A DNA stretch of 64,000 bases from Bacillota bacterium (lineage in GTDB: Bacteria > Bacillota > Clostridia > Acetivibrionales > DTU013). The stretch lies in assembly GCA_023412665.1 (NCBI GenBank), contig JAEZCA010000035.1, forward strand, positions 272,690 to 336,689. Reading direction: 5' to 3'. The notes below the pieces were generated by a model. The model had not been told where the DNA came from. It worked only from the letters and a program-made list of their open reading frames with translations, and made no database searches. Every line of letters begins with the position of its first letter. Position 1 is the first letter of the stretch. Below are positions 1-8,161 of this stretch, piece after piece. The translations under genes and the position numbers were made by a program.

Positions 1-1
1 A

Positions 2-910
2 TCTAAGGAAGCTGTTGAGCTGATCAGAAAATTAATAAATAATGATAATGCAGATGTTCACTTCATATCAGGCGGTACATTGACAAACCTCACTGCGATA
101 TCAGCCTTTCTAAGGCCTCATGAAGCTGTGATTTCCGCATCAACAGGGCACATCAACATTCATGAAACAGGGGCGATAGAGGCGACAGGACACAAAATCA
201 TATTACTGGAATCAAATAATGGGAAAATAACTGCAGAGCAGGTTAAAAAAGCATTCGAAGCACACACCGACGAGCACATGGTAAAGCCAAGGCTGGTCTA
301 TATATCAAACTCTACTGAGATAGGAACAGTATATAAGAAATCTGAGCTGGAACAGCTTGGCAAGGTATGCAGAGAGTTTGGCATGCTGCTATATGTAGAT
401 GGGGCAAGGCTTGGAGCGGCCTTGTGCTCTGATGAAAATGACATCAGTATGTCGGACCTTGGCAGGCTGGCAGACTCGTTTTATATAGGAGGCACTAAAA
501 ACGGAGCACTTCTTGGAGAAGCACTGGTTATCTGTAATGACATGCTAAAAGAGGAATTCAGGTTCCACATAAAGCAAAAAGGCGGATTGATGGCTAAGGG
601 CTGGGTCATTGGACTGCAATTTGCTGAATTACTTAAGGACGGCCTCTATTTTGATCTGGCGGGACATTCGAACAGGATGGCCGGCAAACTCAAGGAGGGT
701 ATCGCTTCACTGGGTTATGAATTTCTGTCAAAATCACCAACAAATCAAATATTCCCTATATTGCCCAATACCGTTATCAAAAGACTCCAGGAAAATCACA
801 TGTTCCATATCTGGTCGAAATGCAGTGATGATGCCTCTGCAATAAGACTTGTAACTTCATGGGCTGCAAGGGATGAAATGATCGATGCTTTTTTAAATGA
901 TCTAAAATAA
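2..910 (+). CDS. ltaE: Low-specificity L-threonine aldolase-like PLP enzyme (5' truncated)
   Basis: The reading frame is open from base 2, so the N-terminus lies left of the window; the first internal TTG (position 80) is not the start. The 302 visible residues match the threonine aldolase / beta-eliminating lyase family of fold-type I PLP enzymes, which cleave threonine or allo-threonine to glycine and acetaldehyde. Visible marks are the GGTLTNLTA phosphate-binding region, a VDGARLG segment with the Asp that contacts the PLP pyridine nitrogen, and FYIGGTKNGALLGEA with the probable Schiff-base lysine. The C-terminal domain is complete. Exact substrate preference cannot be read from sequence. 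It ends 14 bp before a convergent GGDEF-EAL gene. Confidence 0.85.
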   Translation, partial: SKEAVELIRKLINNDNADVHFISGGTLTNLTAISAFLRPHEAVISASTGHINIHETGAIEATGHKIILLESNNGKITAEQVKKAFEAHTDEHMVKPRLVYISNSTEIGTVYKKSELEQLGKVCREFGMLLYVDGARLGAALCSDENDISMSDLGRLADSFYIGGTKNGALLGEALVICNDMLKEEFRFHIKQKGGLMAKGWVIGLQFAELLKDGLYFDLAGHSNRMAGKLKEGIASLGYEFLSKSPTNQIFPILPNTVIKRLQENHMFHIWSKCSDDASAIRLVTSWAARDEMIDAFLNDLK

Positions 911-924
911 GGTACTGAGCACCA

Positions 925-2778
925 CTACGCTGATTCGACCAGTCTTGAGAACTGCTCCTCTTCCAGCGGCCTGCTCAGCAGGAAGCCCTGGAGGCAGTCG
1001 CAGTTCTGTTCCTTCAGATATTCAAGCTGTTCGGCGTTTTCCACACCTTCCGCGATCACCATTATATTGAGGCTGTGAGCAAGCCAGATTATTGATCCTA
1101 TTATTTCATTTCCGTGATGTGTTTCGCCTATCCTGCTGACAAAAGTCCTGTCGATTTTTAGTGTGTCGATAGGCAGCATCTGAAGGTATTTCAATGAAGC
1201 ATACCCGGTCCCGAAATCATCGAGTGCTATACTTATTCCCATTTCCTTCAGCTGGTTGAGAATTTCGATAACCTTCTCGGGATACGAAATAAGCACAGAT
1301 TCTGTTATCTCAAATTCAAGATACCTGCTGTCAAAACCCGTTTCCTGCAAAACTCTTTTGACCATTTTTACAAAGGATGGCTGGACTATCTGCACCACTG
1401 AAATATTTACGGTCAGTTTAAAATCCATCCGGCTTGCCGCCTGCATCTGCCTGAACCTCCGCAGAACTGTGCTCATTATCCATTCGCCGATTTCGATGAT
1501 CAGACCTGTTTCCTCTGCTATAGGAATAAACTGTGCCGGACTTACATGTCCAAGACTTTCAGAGTTCCATCTGCAAAGTGCCTCAAATCCTCTGATACGA
1601 CCTGTATCACAGTAGTATTGCGGCTGGAATACAAGATAAAGCTCTTTGTTATTCAACGCTGATTTGAGCCCGCTCTCAATTCTGGATCTCTTAAGCAAGC
1701 TTATTTGCATCTCGCTGCAGAAAAAGCTGATGCCGTTCTTGCCGGATTTCTTTATTGAATGCATCGCTATGTCCGCATTTTTCAACAGCTCCTCTGTAGT
1801 GTTGCCATCCACCGGGAAAACAGATATACCAAAGCTTGCATTGACATAAAATTCCTTGTTTTCACACCTGCATACTTCAGCTATCGAAGATTTAAAGCTA
1901 TTGGCATATTGGAGTATCTCCTCACGGCTCAGCTCGCGCCGGACAAGCAAAGCAAATTCATCACCTCCGAGGCGGCCAACCACATCCTTTTCGTCAAGCC
2001 TGTTTTTTAAACGCTCGGCAATTAACTGTAATATCCTGTCGCCTATATGATGACCCATAAGGTCATTGATCTCCTTGAAATTATCAATATCTATATATAT
2101 AAATGAAAATCCGGTATTGTTAACGCCGGAATAATGGATGAGCATGTCCAGCTTCTTTATTATCATCTTCCTGTTGGGCAGTCCCGTCAGAGTATCGTAA
2201 TAGGCCATGTATTCAAGCTTTTTCTTGTTTTCATTCATCAGGCTGTTATATTTAATAAGCTGTTGATTCTGCCTGCTCAACTCATCCTTGGAAGCTGATA
2301 TCTCTTTATACAGGGAGGTTATCTCATCCTTTTGTTCCGATAGTTTTTCAAAGAAACTGAAAATACCTTTTTTATAATAGTAGATTACTATACAAACAAT
2401 GATAGCTCCAATATATGAGATAACACCAGGCAAAGAGTTCAAATTACCACTCCTGATGATACTGAGCGAGGCAGAACAGATACATACTGCATTCAACAGA
2501 ATAGATGCTGTAAACCCCCTTTTTCCGGTACTGATCGTCAGGTAGGCAGTACAAAGTGTCTGTACCTGTGTAGCAAGACCATTGAATACATAATCGTTCA
2601 TTATCATGCCAAAAAGTGTGAACTGATTCTCGATATTATTGATATTACCTCTAAGAAAATATATCAAGGCTAAATAGACAGCTGAGCAAGCAGTGATCAT
2701 GATCCACTCGATTGCAGGGCTTTTAGAAACAATGTTAATGTCAGTCGGCTGTACATCAGTATTTCTGCCTACACGCAT
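925..2778 (-). CDS. Membrane GGDEF-EAL cyclic-di-GMP protein
   Basis: A 617-residue bifunctional cyclic-di-GMP protein. The N-terminal ~160 residues hold about five hydrophobic segments and serve as a membrane sensor region. A short coiled coil (ASKDELSRQNQQL) leads to a GGDEF domain with intact RLGGDEFALL, then an EAL domain with GFEALCRW, a DDFGTGYASL loop and a KIDRTFV motif. Both domains look catalytically competent, so the protein could make and break c-di-GMP; which activity dominates cannot be decided. Start: ATG at 2778 behind GAGAGG. A promoter with an extended -10 lies upstream (2831-2860). It is probably its own transcription unit, downstream of the branched-chain amino acid operon. 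Confidence 0.93.
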   Translation of the reverse strand: MRVGRNTDVQPTDINIVSKSPAIEWIMITACSAVYLALIYFLRGNINNIENQFTLFGMIMNDYVFNGLATQVQTLCTAYLTISTGKRGFTASILLNAVCICSASLSIIRSGNLNSLPGVISYIGAIIVCIVIYYYKKGIFSFFEKLSEQKDEITSLYKEISASKDELSRQNQQLIKYNSLMNENKKKLEYMAYYDTLTGLPNRKMIIKKLDMLIHYSGVNNTGFSFIYIDIDNFKEINDLMGHHIGDRILQLIAERLKNRLDEKDVVGRLGGDEFALLVRRELSREEILQYANSFKSSIAEVCRCENKEFYVNASFGISVFPVDGNTTEELLKNADIAMHSIKKSGKNGISFFCSEMQISLLKRSRIESGLKSALNNKELYLVFQPQYYCDTGRIRGFEALCRWNSESLGHVSPAQFIPIAEETGLIIEIGEWIMSTVLRRFRQMQAASRMDFKLTVNISVVQIVQPSFVKMVKRVLQETGFDSRYLEFEITESVLISYPEKVIEILNQLKEMGISIALDDFGTGYASLKYLQMLPIDTLKIDRTFVSRIGETHHGNEIIGSIIWLAHSLNIMVIAEGVENAEQLEYLKEQNCDCLQGFLLSRPLEEEQFSRLVESA

Positions 2779-2830
2779 TCAATACCTCTCGTTTAGAACG
2801 TGATTTTTCACTCCAACCGCTTTCATATAC

Positions 2831-2860
2831 ATTATACCAGTATATATTAACAAGATGCAA
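2831..2860 (-). promoter_or_regulatory. Sigma-A-type promoter of the GGDEF-EAL gene
   Basis: On the minus strand TTGCAT (2855-2860) is separated by 18 nt from TATAAT (2831-2836), which is preceded by TGG and so forms an extended -10. It lies about 53 bp upstream of the ATG. Inference from motif match only. Confidence 0.6.
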
Positions 2861-2896
2861 TATTGAGCAACAAAACTAAAAAATGACTGTGAATCG

Positions 2897-3172
2897 TTAT
2901 TTTTTTATTTCACTGCCTGTCAGCAGAATTTCAAACTTGTCGAACCAGACCTTCTCTATGAACTGCTCAGAAGTAAAAAATGTTTTACGGAATACGGCGA
3001 GTTCCTTGGTGTTTTTTTTCAGCCAAAGTGGGACTGGTATTTCGAGATCAGCACACAGCTCCACAAGACAGTTCTCAAGCTTGTCCCTGAAGCTGTGCCC
3101 GCCGTCAATATCCTCTGAAGTACCTTCCCTCACTATCTTTCCTTCAATCAGCAGCTTGCCGTTGAGTGTCAA
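2897..3172 (-). CDS. Conserved-looking small protein of unknown function (orf91)
   Basis: A 91-residue soluble protein, last gene of the ilv-leu-cimA unit, starting 28 bp after cimA. The start is TTG at 3172, set by AAGGCGG placed 7 nt upstream. The sequence is charged with no signal peptide or membrane segment. A hydrophobic/aromatic middle (VPLWLKKN, FFTSEQF, KVWFDKFEILL) suggests a compact alpha/beta fold. I do not recognise the family. Its place behind cimA suggests a link to branched-chain amino acid synthesis, but this is only context. Confidence 0.65.
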   Translation of the reverse strand: MTLNGKLLIEGKIVREGTSEDIDGGHSFRDKLENCLVELCADLEIPVPLWLKKNTKELAVFRKTFFTSEQFIEKVWFDKFEILLTGSEIKK

Positions 3173-3200
3173 TTATATTCCGCCTTTCACATTCGCCTCG

Positions 3201-4763
3201 TTATATACTGCCCAGCTTGTATTCTATGGAATCGACCAATGCCTTCCAGCTGGCCTCAATTATATCTGTTGAAACTCCGATCGTAGTCCATACCTCGCTG
3301 CCATCGGTGGATTCTATCAGTACCCTTACCCTGGCTGCCGTTGCTGCAGTTGAGTCAAGCACTCTAACCTTGTAGTCCGTCAATTTCATTTCATGTATTT
3401 CGGGATAGAATCTGGACAATGCCTTTCTTACCGCGTTATCGAGTGCATTTACAGGACCGTCGCCCTCCGCTGCCGTTATTTCCTCCTGATCCCCCACCTT
3501 GACCTTTATCATTGCAGATGAATTGCGCTCGTTGGCTTTAGCAGGCTCATTCACAATAACCTTGAAATCCTTGAGCTCGAAGGATGGCTTGTACTTGCCG
3601 AGTATTTTTCTCACAATCAGCTCGAATGAGCTTTCGGCGCCTTCATATTGGTATCCTTCATGCTCCATTTCCTTGAGCTTTTCAAGGATCAGCCTGGTTT
3701 CCGGCGAATCCTTCGTGATATTTGGCGCAACATTCCTGACCATGTTCAATACAGCGCTTCTTCCTGCCACCTCCGACATGAGGAACGCTCTTTCATTCCC
3801 GACAAGTCCGGGCTCCATCAGTTCATATGCCGACGAGTTCTTGACGACTGCATCGGCATGCATGCCGGCCTTGTGGGCAAATGCTGATCTGCCTACATAT
3901 GGCGCTCTTTCATCATGGATCACGTTGGCTATTTCGCTTACCGCCCGCGCCACAGTCGTCATCTCTGCCATATTCTCCTCAGGAATGCAGCTGCAGCCCA
4001 TTTTCAGCTGCAATGTAGGTATGATGGAACAAAGGTTGGCATTTCCGCACCTTTCTCCAAAACCGTTAATAGTCCCCTGCACCTGTGTCGCGCCTGCCTG
4101 TACAGCCATTATTGTCCCTGCCACCGCCATACCGGTGTCATTATGTGTATGGATGCCGATAGGAATGTCAAATGCTGCTACCACTTTACCTGTAATATCA
4201 TATATATCCATCGGCAGACACCCGCCTTTGGTGTCACAAAGGCAAAGGCTATCCGCACCGGCCTCTGCTGCTGCCCTCAATGTATCCATTGCGTATGCCG
4301 GATCTGAAAAGTATCCGTCAAAAAAGTGCTCTGCATCGTATACTACTTCCTTACCCTGATCCTTGAAGTACTTGATTGTATCAAATATCATACTGATATT
4401 TTCATCAAGGGTCGTTTTAAGTATATCGGTGACCTGGAAATCCCATGACTTGCCGAATATGACTACCGCATCGGTGCCGGCCTTCAGCAGCGATTTGACA
4501 TTGGCGTCCTCCTCCACAGGTATTCCGACTCTTCTGGTGCTGCCGAATGCAATCAGCTTGGCATGCTGAAACTGAATCTTGCCTGCCCTCTCGAAGAATT
4601 CCAGATCCTTTGGATTCGATCCCGGATTGCCCGCCTCAATATAAGCAACGCCCAGTGAATCAAGCCTTTTTACTATTTTCAGCTTGTCTTCCACCGTATA
4701 TGAAATTCCCTGCGCCTGTGCTCCATCTCTCAGCGTGGAATCCAGAACTACGATCTTTTTCAT
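3201..4763 (-). CDS. cimA: (R)-citramalate synthase
   Basis: A 520-residue HMG-CoA-lyase-like acyltransferase of the citramalate synthase type. It condenses acetyl-CoA with pyruvate to (R)-citramalate, the first step of the pyruvate route to 2-oxobutyrate and isoleucine. The N-terminal TIM barrel has DSTLRDGAQAQGISYT, the EAGNPGSNPKD segment typical of CimA rather than LeuA, the GIHTHNDTG metal-binding HxH region and NGFGERCGNANL. The C-terminal LeuA-type regulatory domain begins around residue 385. Its ATG overlaps the leuA stop by 4 nt (ATGA), which implies translational coupling. No threonine deaminase gene is visible, so isoleucine may depend on this enzyme, although ilvA could lie elsewhere. 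Confidence 0.93.
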   Translation of the reverse strand: MKKIVVLDSTLRDGAQAQGISYTVEDKLKIVKRLDSLGVAYIEAGNPGSNPKDLEFFERAGKIQFQHAKLIAFGSTRRVGIPVEEDANVKSLLKAGTDAVVIFGKSWDFQVTDILKTTLDENISMIFDTIKYFKDQGKEVVYDAEHFFDGYFSDPAYAMDTLRAAAEAGADSLCLCDTKGGCLPMDIYDITGKVVAAFDIPIGIHTHNDTGMAVAGTIMAVQAGATQVQGTINGFGERCGNANLCSIIPTLQLKMGCSCIPEENMAEMTTVARAVSEIANVIHDERAPYVGRSAFAHKAGMHADAVVKNSSAYELMEPGLVGNERAFLMSEVAGRSAVLNMVRNVAPNITKDSPETRLILEKLKEMEHEGYQYEGAESSFELIVRKILGKYKPSFELKDFKVIVNEPAKANERNSSAMIKVKVGDQEEITAAEGDGPVNALDNAVRKALSRFYPEIHEMKLTDYKVRVLDSTAATAARVRVLIESTDGSEVWTTIGVSTDIIEASWKALVDSIEYKLGSI

Positions 4764-6304
4764 ATTGTCTCCCTTCCATCCGAGGCACCCTTGCCATGGT
4801 CGTTCACTACCCTGTTGATTGCATTTATATATGCCTTGACGCTGGCTTCAATAACGTCTGTGCTGACCCCTCTGCCAACGTATACCTTATTGTCCTTCAT
4901 TACTCTCACCGTCGCCTCACCAAGCGCATCAGTACCCTCTGTTACTCCCTTGAGGCTGTAATCCTGCAGCTCCATCTCAAAGCCCACTGCTCTCTCGATC
5001 GCCTTGAATGCTGCATTTACAGGCCCATCTCCGGTAGCCGCTTCCATTACAGGTTCTCCGTTTTTGAACATACTCACTGTGGCTGTGGCAATTACCTTGT
5101 TGCCGCTATTTATCTGGAAGCTGTCGAGCTTGTAAACTTCATCGGCCTCCAATACCTTTTCTCCCGCCAGAGCTTCGATATCCCTGTCTGTGACAGTCTT
5201 TTTCTTATCGGCAAGCTCCTTGAACTTCTCAAAGGCCCGGGTGATTTCCTCAGCAGGCAGGTTATATCCCATTTCCCTGAGTCTCTCCTCAAATGCATGC
5301 CTTCCCGAAAGCTTGCCAAGGACCATTCTGTTTTGAGAAAGCCCGATGGATTCCGGCGTCATGATCTCATAGGTGCTCTTTTCAGCCAATACACCATGCT
5401 GGTGTATGCCCGATTCATGTGCAAACGCATTAGCTCCCACTATTGCCTTGTTGGGATGCAGAGCCACTCCCGTCAAATTGCTGACAAGCTTGCTGGTTCT
5501 GTAAATCTGCTTTGTATCAATATTGTGTGCCAGTTCGCCGTAGTAGTCCTTCCTTGTCTGCAGGCCCATTATCAGCTCTTCCATCGAAGCATTTCCGGCT
5601 CGCTCGCCAAGTCCATTGATGGTGCATTCCACCTGGGTCGCCCCGTTCCTTACAGCTGCCAGTGAGTTGGCAACGGCAAGCCCGAGGTCATTGTGACAGT
5701 GGACGCTTATATCAGTTTTATCGATACCTCTTACATTTTCCTTTATACCTTTTATAATAATGCCGAATTCCTCCGGAGATGAATAACCGACAGTGTCCGG
5801 AATATTCACGACAGTCGCTCCTGCTTTGATCACTTCCTCAAGTACCCAGTAAAGGAATTCGATTCTGGTCCTGCTGGCATCCTCTGCCGAGAATTCCACA
5901 TCGCTGCAGTATTTCTTTGCATACTTCACCATTGCTGCAGCGCGTTCGAGCACCTGATCCTCAGACATCTTCAGTTTATATTTCATATGGATATCAGAGG
6001 TAGCTATAAATGTGTGTATCCGTGGGCTCTCAGCTTTGCACAATGCTTCCCACGCCCTGTCTATATCCTTTTCCACAGCTCTGCTGAGGCTGGCAACAGC
6101 AGCTCCCTTTATGTTATCTGCAATTGTCTTTACTGCCATGTAATCACCGGGTGAGGAAATTGCAAAACCCGCCTCTATTACATCAACTCCAAGTTTGACC
6201 AGCTGGCGTGCTATTTCAAGCTTTTCCTGTATATTGAGGCTGACTCCGGGGGTTTGCTCCCCGTCCCTCAATGTTGTGTCGAATATTCTGATTCTGGCAG
6301 ACAT
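4760..6304 (-). CDS. leuA: 2-isopropylmalate synthase
   Basis: A 514-residue enzyme that condenses acetyl-CoA with 2-oxoisovalerate, the first committed step of leucine synthesis. It has the N-terminal DTTLRDGEQTPGVSL signature, IEAGFAISSPGD, the HCHNDLGLA metal-binding motif and NGLGERAGNAS. The catalytic barrel is followed by a C-terminal leucine-responsive domain (GDGPVNAAFKA, GVSTDVIEAS). I place the start at 6304: AAGGAGG at 6313-6319 stands 8 nt before this ATG, while an in-frame ATG at 6328 has no ribosome site. It overlaps cimA by 4 nt. A 250-nt structured-looking leader separates it from ilvC, so it may have its own control. Confidence 0.95.
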   Translation of the reverse strand: MSARIRIFDTTLRDGEQTPGVSLNIQEKLEIARQLVKLGVDVIEAGFAISSPGDYMAVKTIADNIKGAAVASLSRAVEKDIDRAWEALCKAESPRIHTFIATSDIHMKYKLKMSEDQVLERAAAMVKYAKKYCSDVEFSAEDASRTRIEFLYWVLEEVIKAGATVVNIPDTVGYSSPEEFGIIIKGIKENVRGIDKTDISVHCHNDLGLAVANSLAAVRNGATQVECTINGLGERAGNASMEELIMGLQTRKDYYGELAHNIDTKQIYRTSKLVSNLTGVALHPNKAIVGANAFAHESGIHQHGVLAEKSTYEIMTPESIGLSQNRMVLGKLSGRHAFEERLREMGYNLPAEEITRAFEKFKELADKKKTVTDRDIEALAGEKVLEADEVYKLDSFQINSGNKVIATATVSMFKNGEPVMEAATGDGPVNAAFKAIERAVGFEMELQDYSLKGVTEGTDALGEATVRVMKDNKVYVGRGVSTDVIEASVKAYINAINRVVNDHGKGASDGRETI

Positions 6305-6554
6305 ACGAAAAACCTCCTTCGATACCATTTACTATAATCTCATATTTATAAATATCCGGCGGTACTCTCCCGCCTTTTCTCTTTTATACTCTGGCCAATG
6401 CGGCCGGGAGTCCTGTGAGAGTGAAATTCCACCAACCTGTAAGGAATACCTCTAAGGAAAGTGATCGCATGCCCTTCCATGAAGACGTTTCCCCGCGCGT
6501 CATCTTCATCTCGAATAGGGCTCCCTGGCGCTTATGCCTCGCTCTAACTTTTCG
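6305..6554 (-). other. Unidentified structured leader between ilvC and leuA
   Basis: This 250-nt gap lies inside an otherwise tightly packed operon and contains no gene. On the minus strand it can fold into a long hairpin (outer GCCCT/AGGGC, inner ATGAAGA/TCTTCAT, about 6470-6520), a GGCC-GCATT-GGCC hairpin, and GGCGG-GAGAGTA-CCGCC just before the leuA region. The last hairpin shares CGGGAG and GAGAGT with upstream CTCCCG and ACTCTC, so two exclusive folds are possible. I see no T-box core, no clear terminator on this strand, and no match to a riboswitch I know. Confidence 0.45.
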
Positions 6555-7550
6555 CTATTTTTTGAGCCAGCTCATCATCTTCCTGAGCTCCGTACCCACC
6601 TTCTCAAGCTGATGCTCCGATTCGCGAAGCCTTGTTGCCAGGAACTCCGCTCTTCCTCCGGCCTTGTTTTCCATGATCCATTTTGATGCAAAGGTGCCGT
6701 TTTGTATTTCTGAGAGTACTTTTTTCATTTCTTTTCTGGTGTCGTCCGTAATGATCCTTTTTCCTGTCATGTAATCGCCATACTCGGCCGTGTCACTGAT
6801 GGAGTACCTCATGTATGCATAGCCGCCCTGATTTATCAAGTCAACAATAAGCTTCATCTCATGGATGCACTCGAAATAAGCTATCTCCGGCTGGTAGCCT
6901 GCCTGGACAAGTGTTTCGAAGCCTGCCTTCATCAGCTCGGTGACGCCTCCGCAAAGCACGGCCTGTTCTCCGAAAAGGTCAGTTTCGGTTTCCTCTCTGA
7001 AGGTGGTTTCCAGAATGCCTGCTCTTCCGGCGCCTATCCCTGATGCATATGCCAGGGCGTAATCCTTTGCCTTGCCTGATGCATCCTGATATACAGCAAT
7101 CAGAGCAGGTACGCCTCTGCCCTCGTTATACTGGCTTCTGACAGTATGACCGGGGCCCTTTGGAGCTATCATTATAACGTCAATATATTCCGGCGGTTTT
7201 ATCTGGTTGAAATGAATATTGAAGCCATGGGCAAAAGCAAGTATGTCTCCTTCCTTCAGACCGGGAGCAATGTCCTTGTAGTACATGTCAGCCTGTGTCT
7301 GGTCAGGTGTGAGTATCATGATCAGATCCCCAGCTTTGGCGGCTTCTGCAGTATCCATCACCGTCAGCCCGTCTGACTCTGCCTGTTTCCTTCTTGCCGA
7401 GCCCGGAGTAAGCCCTACCACTACATTGACTCCACTGTCCTTCAGGTTCTGCGCATGTGCGTGTCCCTGACTGCCATATCCGATCACTGCAACTGTCTTC
7501 CCCTTTAATAACCCGAGACTGCAGTCACTGTCATAATACATCTTAGCCAT
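6555..7550 (-). CDS. ilvC: Ketol-acid reductoisomerase
   Basis: A 331-residue class I ketol-acid reductoisomerase. It isomerises and reduces 2-acetolactate or 2-aceto-2-hydroxybutyrate with NADPH and Mg2+ in valine, leucine and isoleucine synthesis. The N-terminal Rossmann domain has VIGYGSQGHAHAQNLKDSG with the GxGxxG-type cofactor loop. The C-terminal knotted domain has the Mg-binding DLFGEQAVLCGG and ECIHEMKLIVDL segments. Length is normal for the short class. It overlaps the ilvN stop by 8 nt, so the two are translated as a pair. Confidence 0.97.
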   Translation of the reverse strand: MAKMYYDSDCSLGLLKGKTVAVIGYGSQGHAHAQNLKDSGVNVVVGLTPGSARRKQAESDGLTVMDTAEAAKAGDLIMILTPDQTQADMYYKDIAPGLKEGDILAFAHGFNIHFNQIKPPEYIDVIMIAPKGPGHTVRSQYNEGRGVPALIAVYQDASGKAKDYALAYASGIGAGRAGILETTFREETETDLFGEQAVLCGGVTELMKAGFETLVQAGYQPEIAYFECIHEMKLIVDLINQGGYAYMRYSISDTAEYGDYMTGKRIITDDTRKEMKKVLSEIQNGTFASKWIMENKAGGRAEFLATRLRESEHQLEKVGTELRKMMSWLKK

Positions 7551-8067
7551 TTATTTCGCCCTCCTCGTTATTGGTTACCTTTATGATTCGATTGCCTCTT
7601 TCGATAGCAATGGTACCCGTTCTCACAATTTCCTTTATCCCAAACTGGCGGAGCATATCTTCAAGCGCATCGACCTTGTCACCGCTGCCTGAAGCCTCTA
7701 TGGTGAGCGTTGTCTTGGATACATCCACGATCTTCGCCCTGAATATCTCTACGAGCTGTACTATCTCGCTTCTGGTGGCAGCATTTGCGGAAACCTTTAT
7801 CAGAGAAAGCTCACGCGTTATGGACTCATGCTTGTCAAGCCTTTTTATCTTGATAACGTCCACCAGCTTGTTCAGCTGCTTGCTGACCTGTTCCACAATA
7901 TATTCGTCCCCGTCTACCACAATGGTCATTCTTGAAATCTCCGGATTCTCCGTGACTCCAACCGCCAGACTGTCGATGTTGAAGCCTCTCCTGCTAAAAA
8001 GGCCTGCTACTCTTGAAAGTACTCCGGCATGGTTTTCCACCAGTACCGATAATGTATATTTGGACAT
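7543..8067 (-). CDS. ilvN: Acetolactate synthase regulatory (small) subunit
   Basis: A 174-residue regulatory subunit of acetohydroxyacid synthase. It binds valine and activates the catalytic subunit. The N-terminal ACT domain is clear (LSVLVENHAGVLSRVAGLF, then RRGFNIDSLAVG), followed by the C-terminal domain of the IlvN/IlvH family. The start is the ATG at 8067, preceded by an AGGAGAAGG ribosome site; the frame stays open further upstream without one. It sits between ilvB and ilvC and overlaps ilvC by 8 nt. The symbol ilvH would be equally acceptable. Confidence 0.95.
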   Translation of the reverse strand: MSKYTLSVLVENHAGVLSRVAGLFSRRGFNIDSLAVGVTENPEISRMTIVVDGDEYIVEQVSKQLNKLVDVIKIKRLDKHESITRELSLIKVSANAATRSEIVQLVEIFRAKIVDVSKTTLTIEASGSGDKVDALEDMLRQFGIKEIVRTGTIAIERGNRIIKVTNNEEGEING

Positions 8068-8161
8068 TTCCCTTCTCCTTTCAAGTCCTGGATTGCACAA
8101 ATACTGTGCATATCTCTCTATATTTAATTCATTATTGAATGATCTGTGTCATCTGCCCTGA

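Noticed and set aside
3499..4359. 286-residue reading frame opposite cimA
   Set aside because: Antisense to a conserved enzyme; Ser/Leu-rich shadow sequence with no ribosome site.
4547..5665. 372-residue plus-strand frame opposite cimA/leuA
   Set aside because: Overlaps both conserved genes fully, has no ribosome site and no recognisable domain.
6305..6554. A second T-box at leuA
   Set aside because: GAGAGTACCGCC resembles the T-box end but lacks the TGG needed to pair with tRNA, and no terminator follows.
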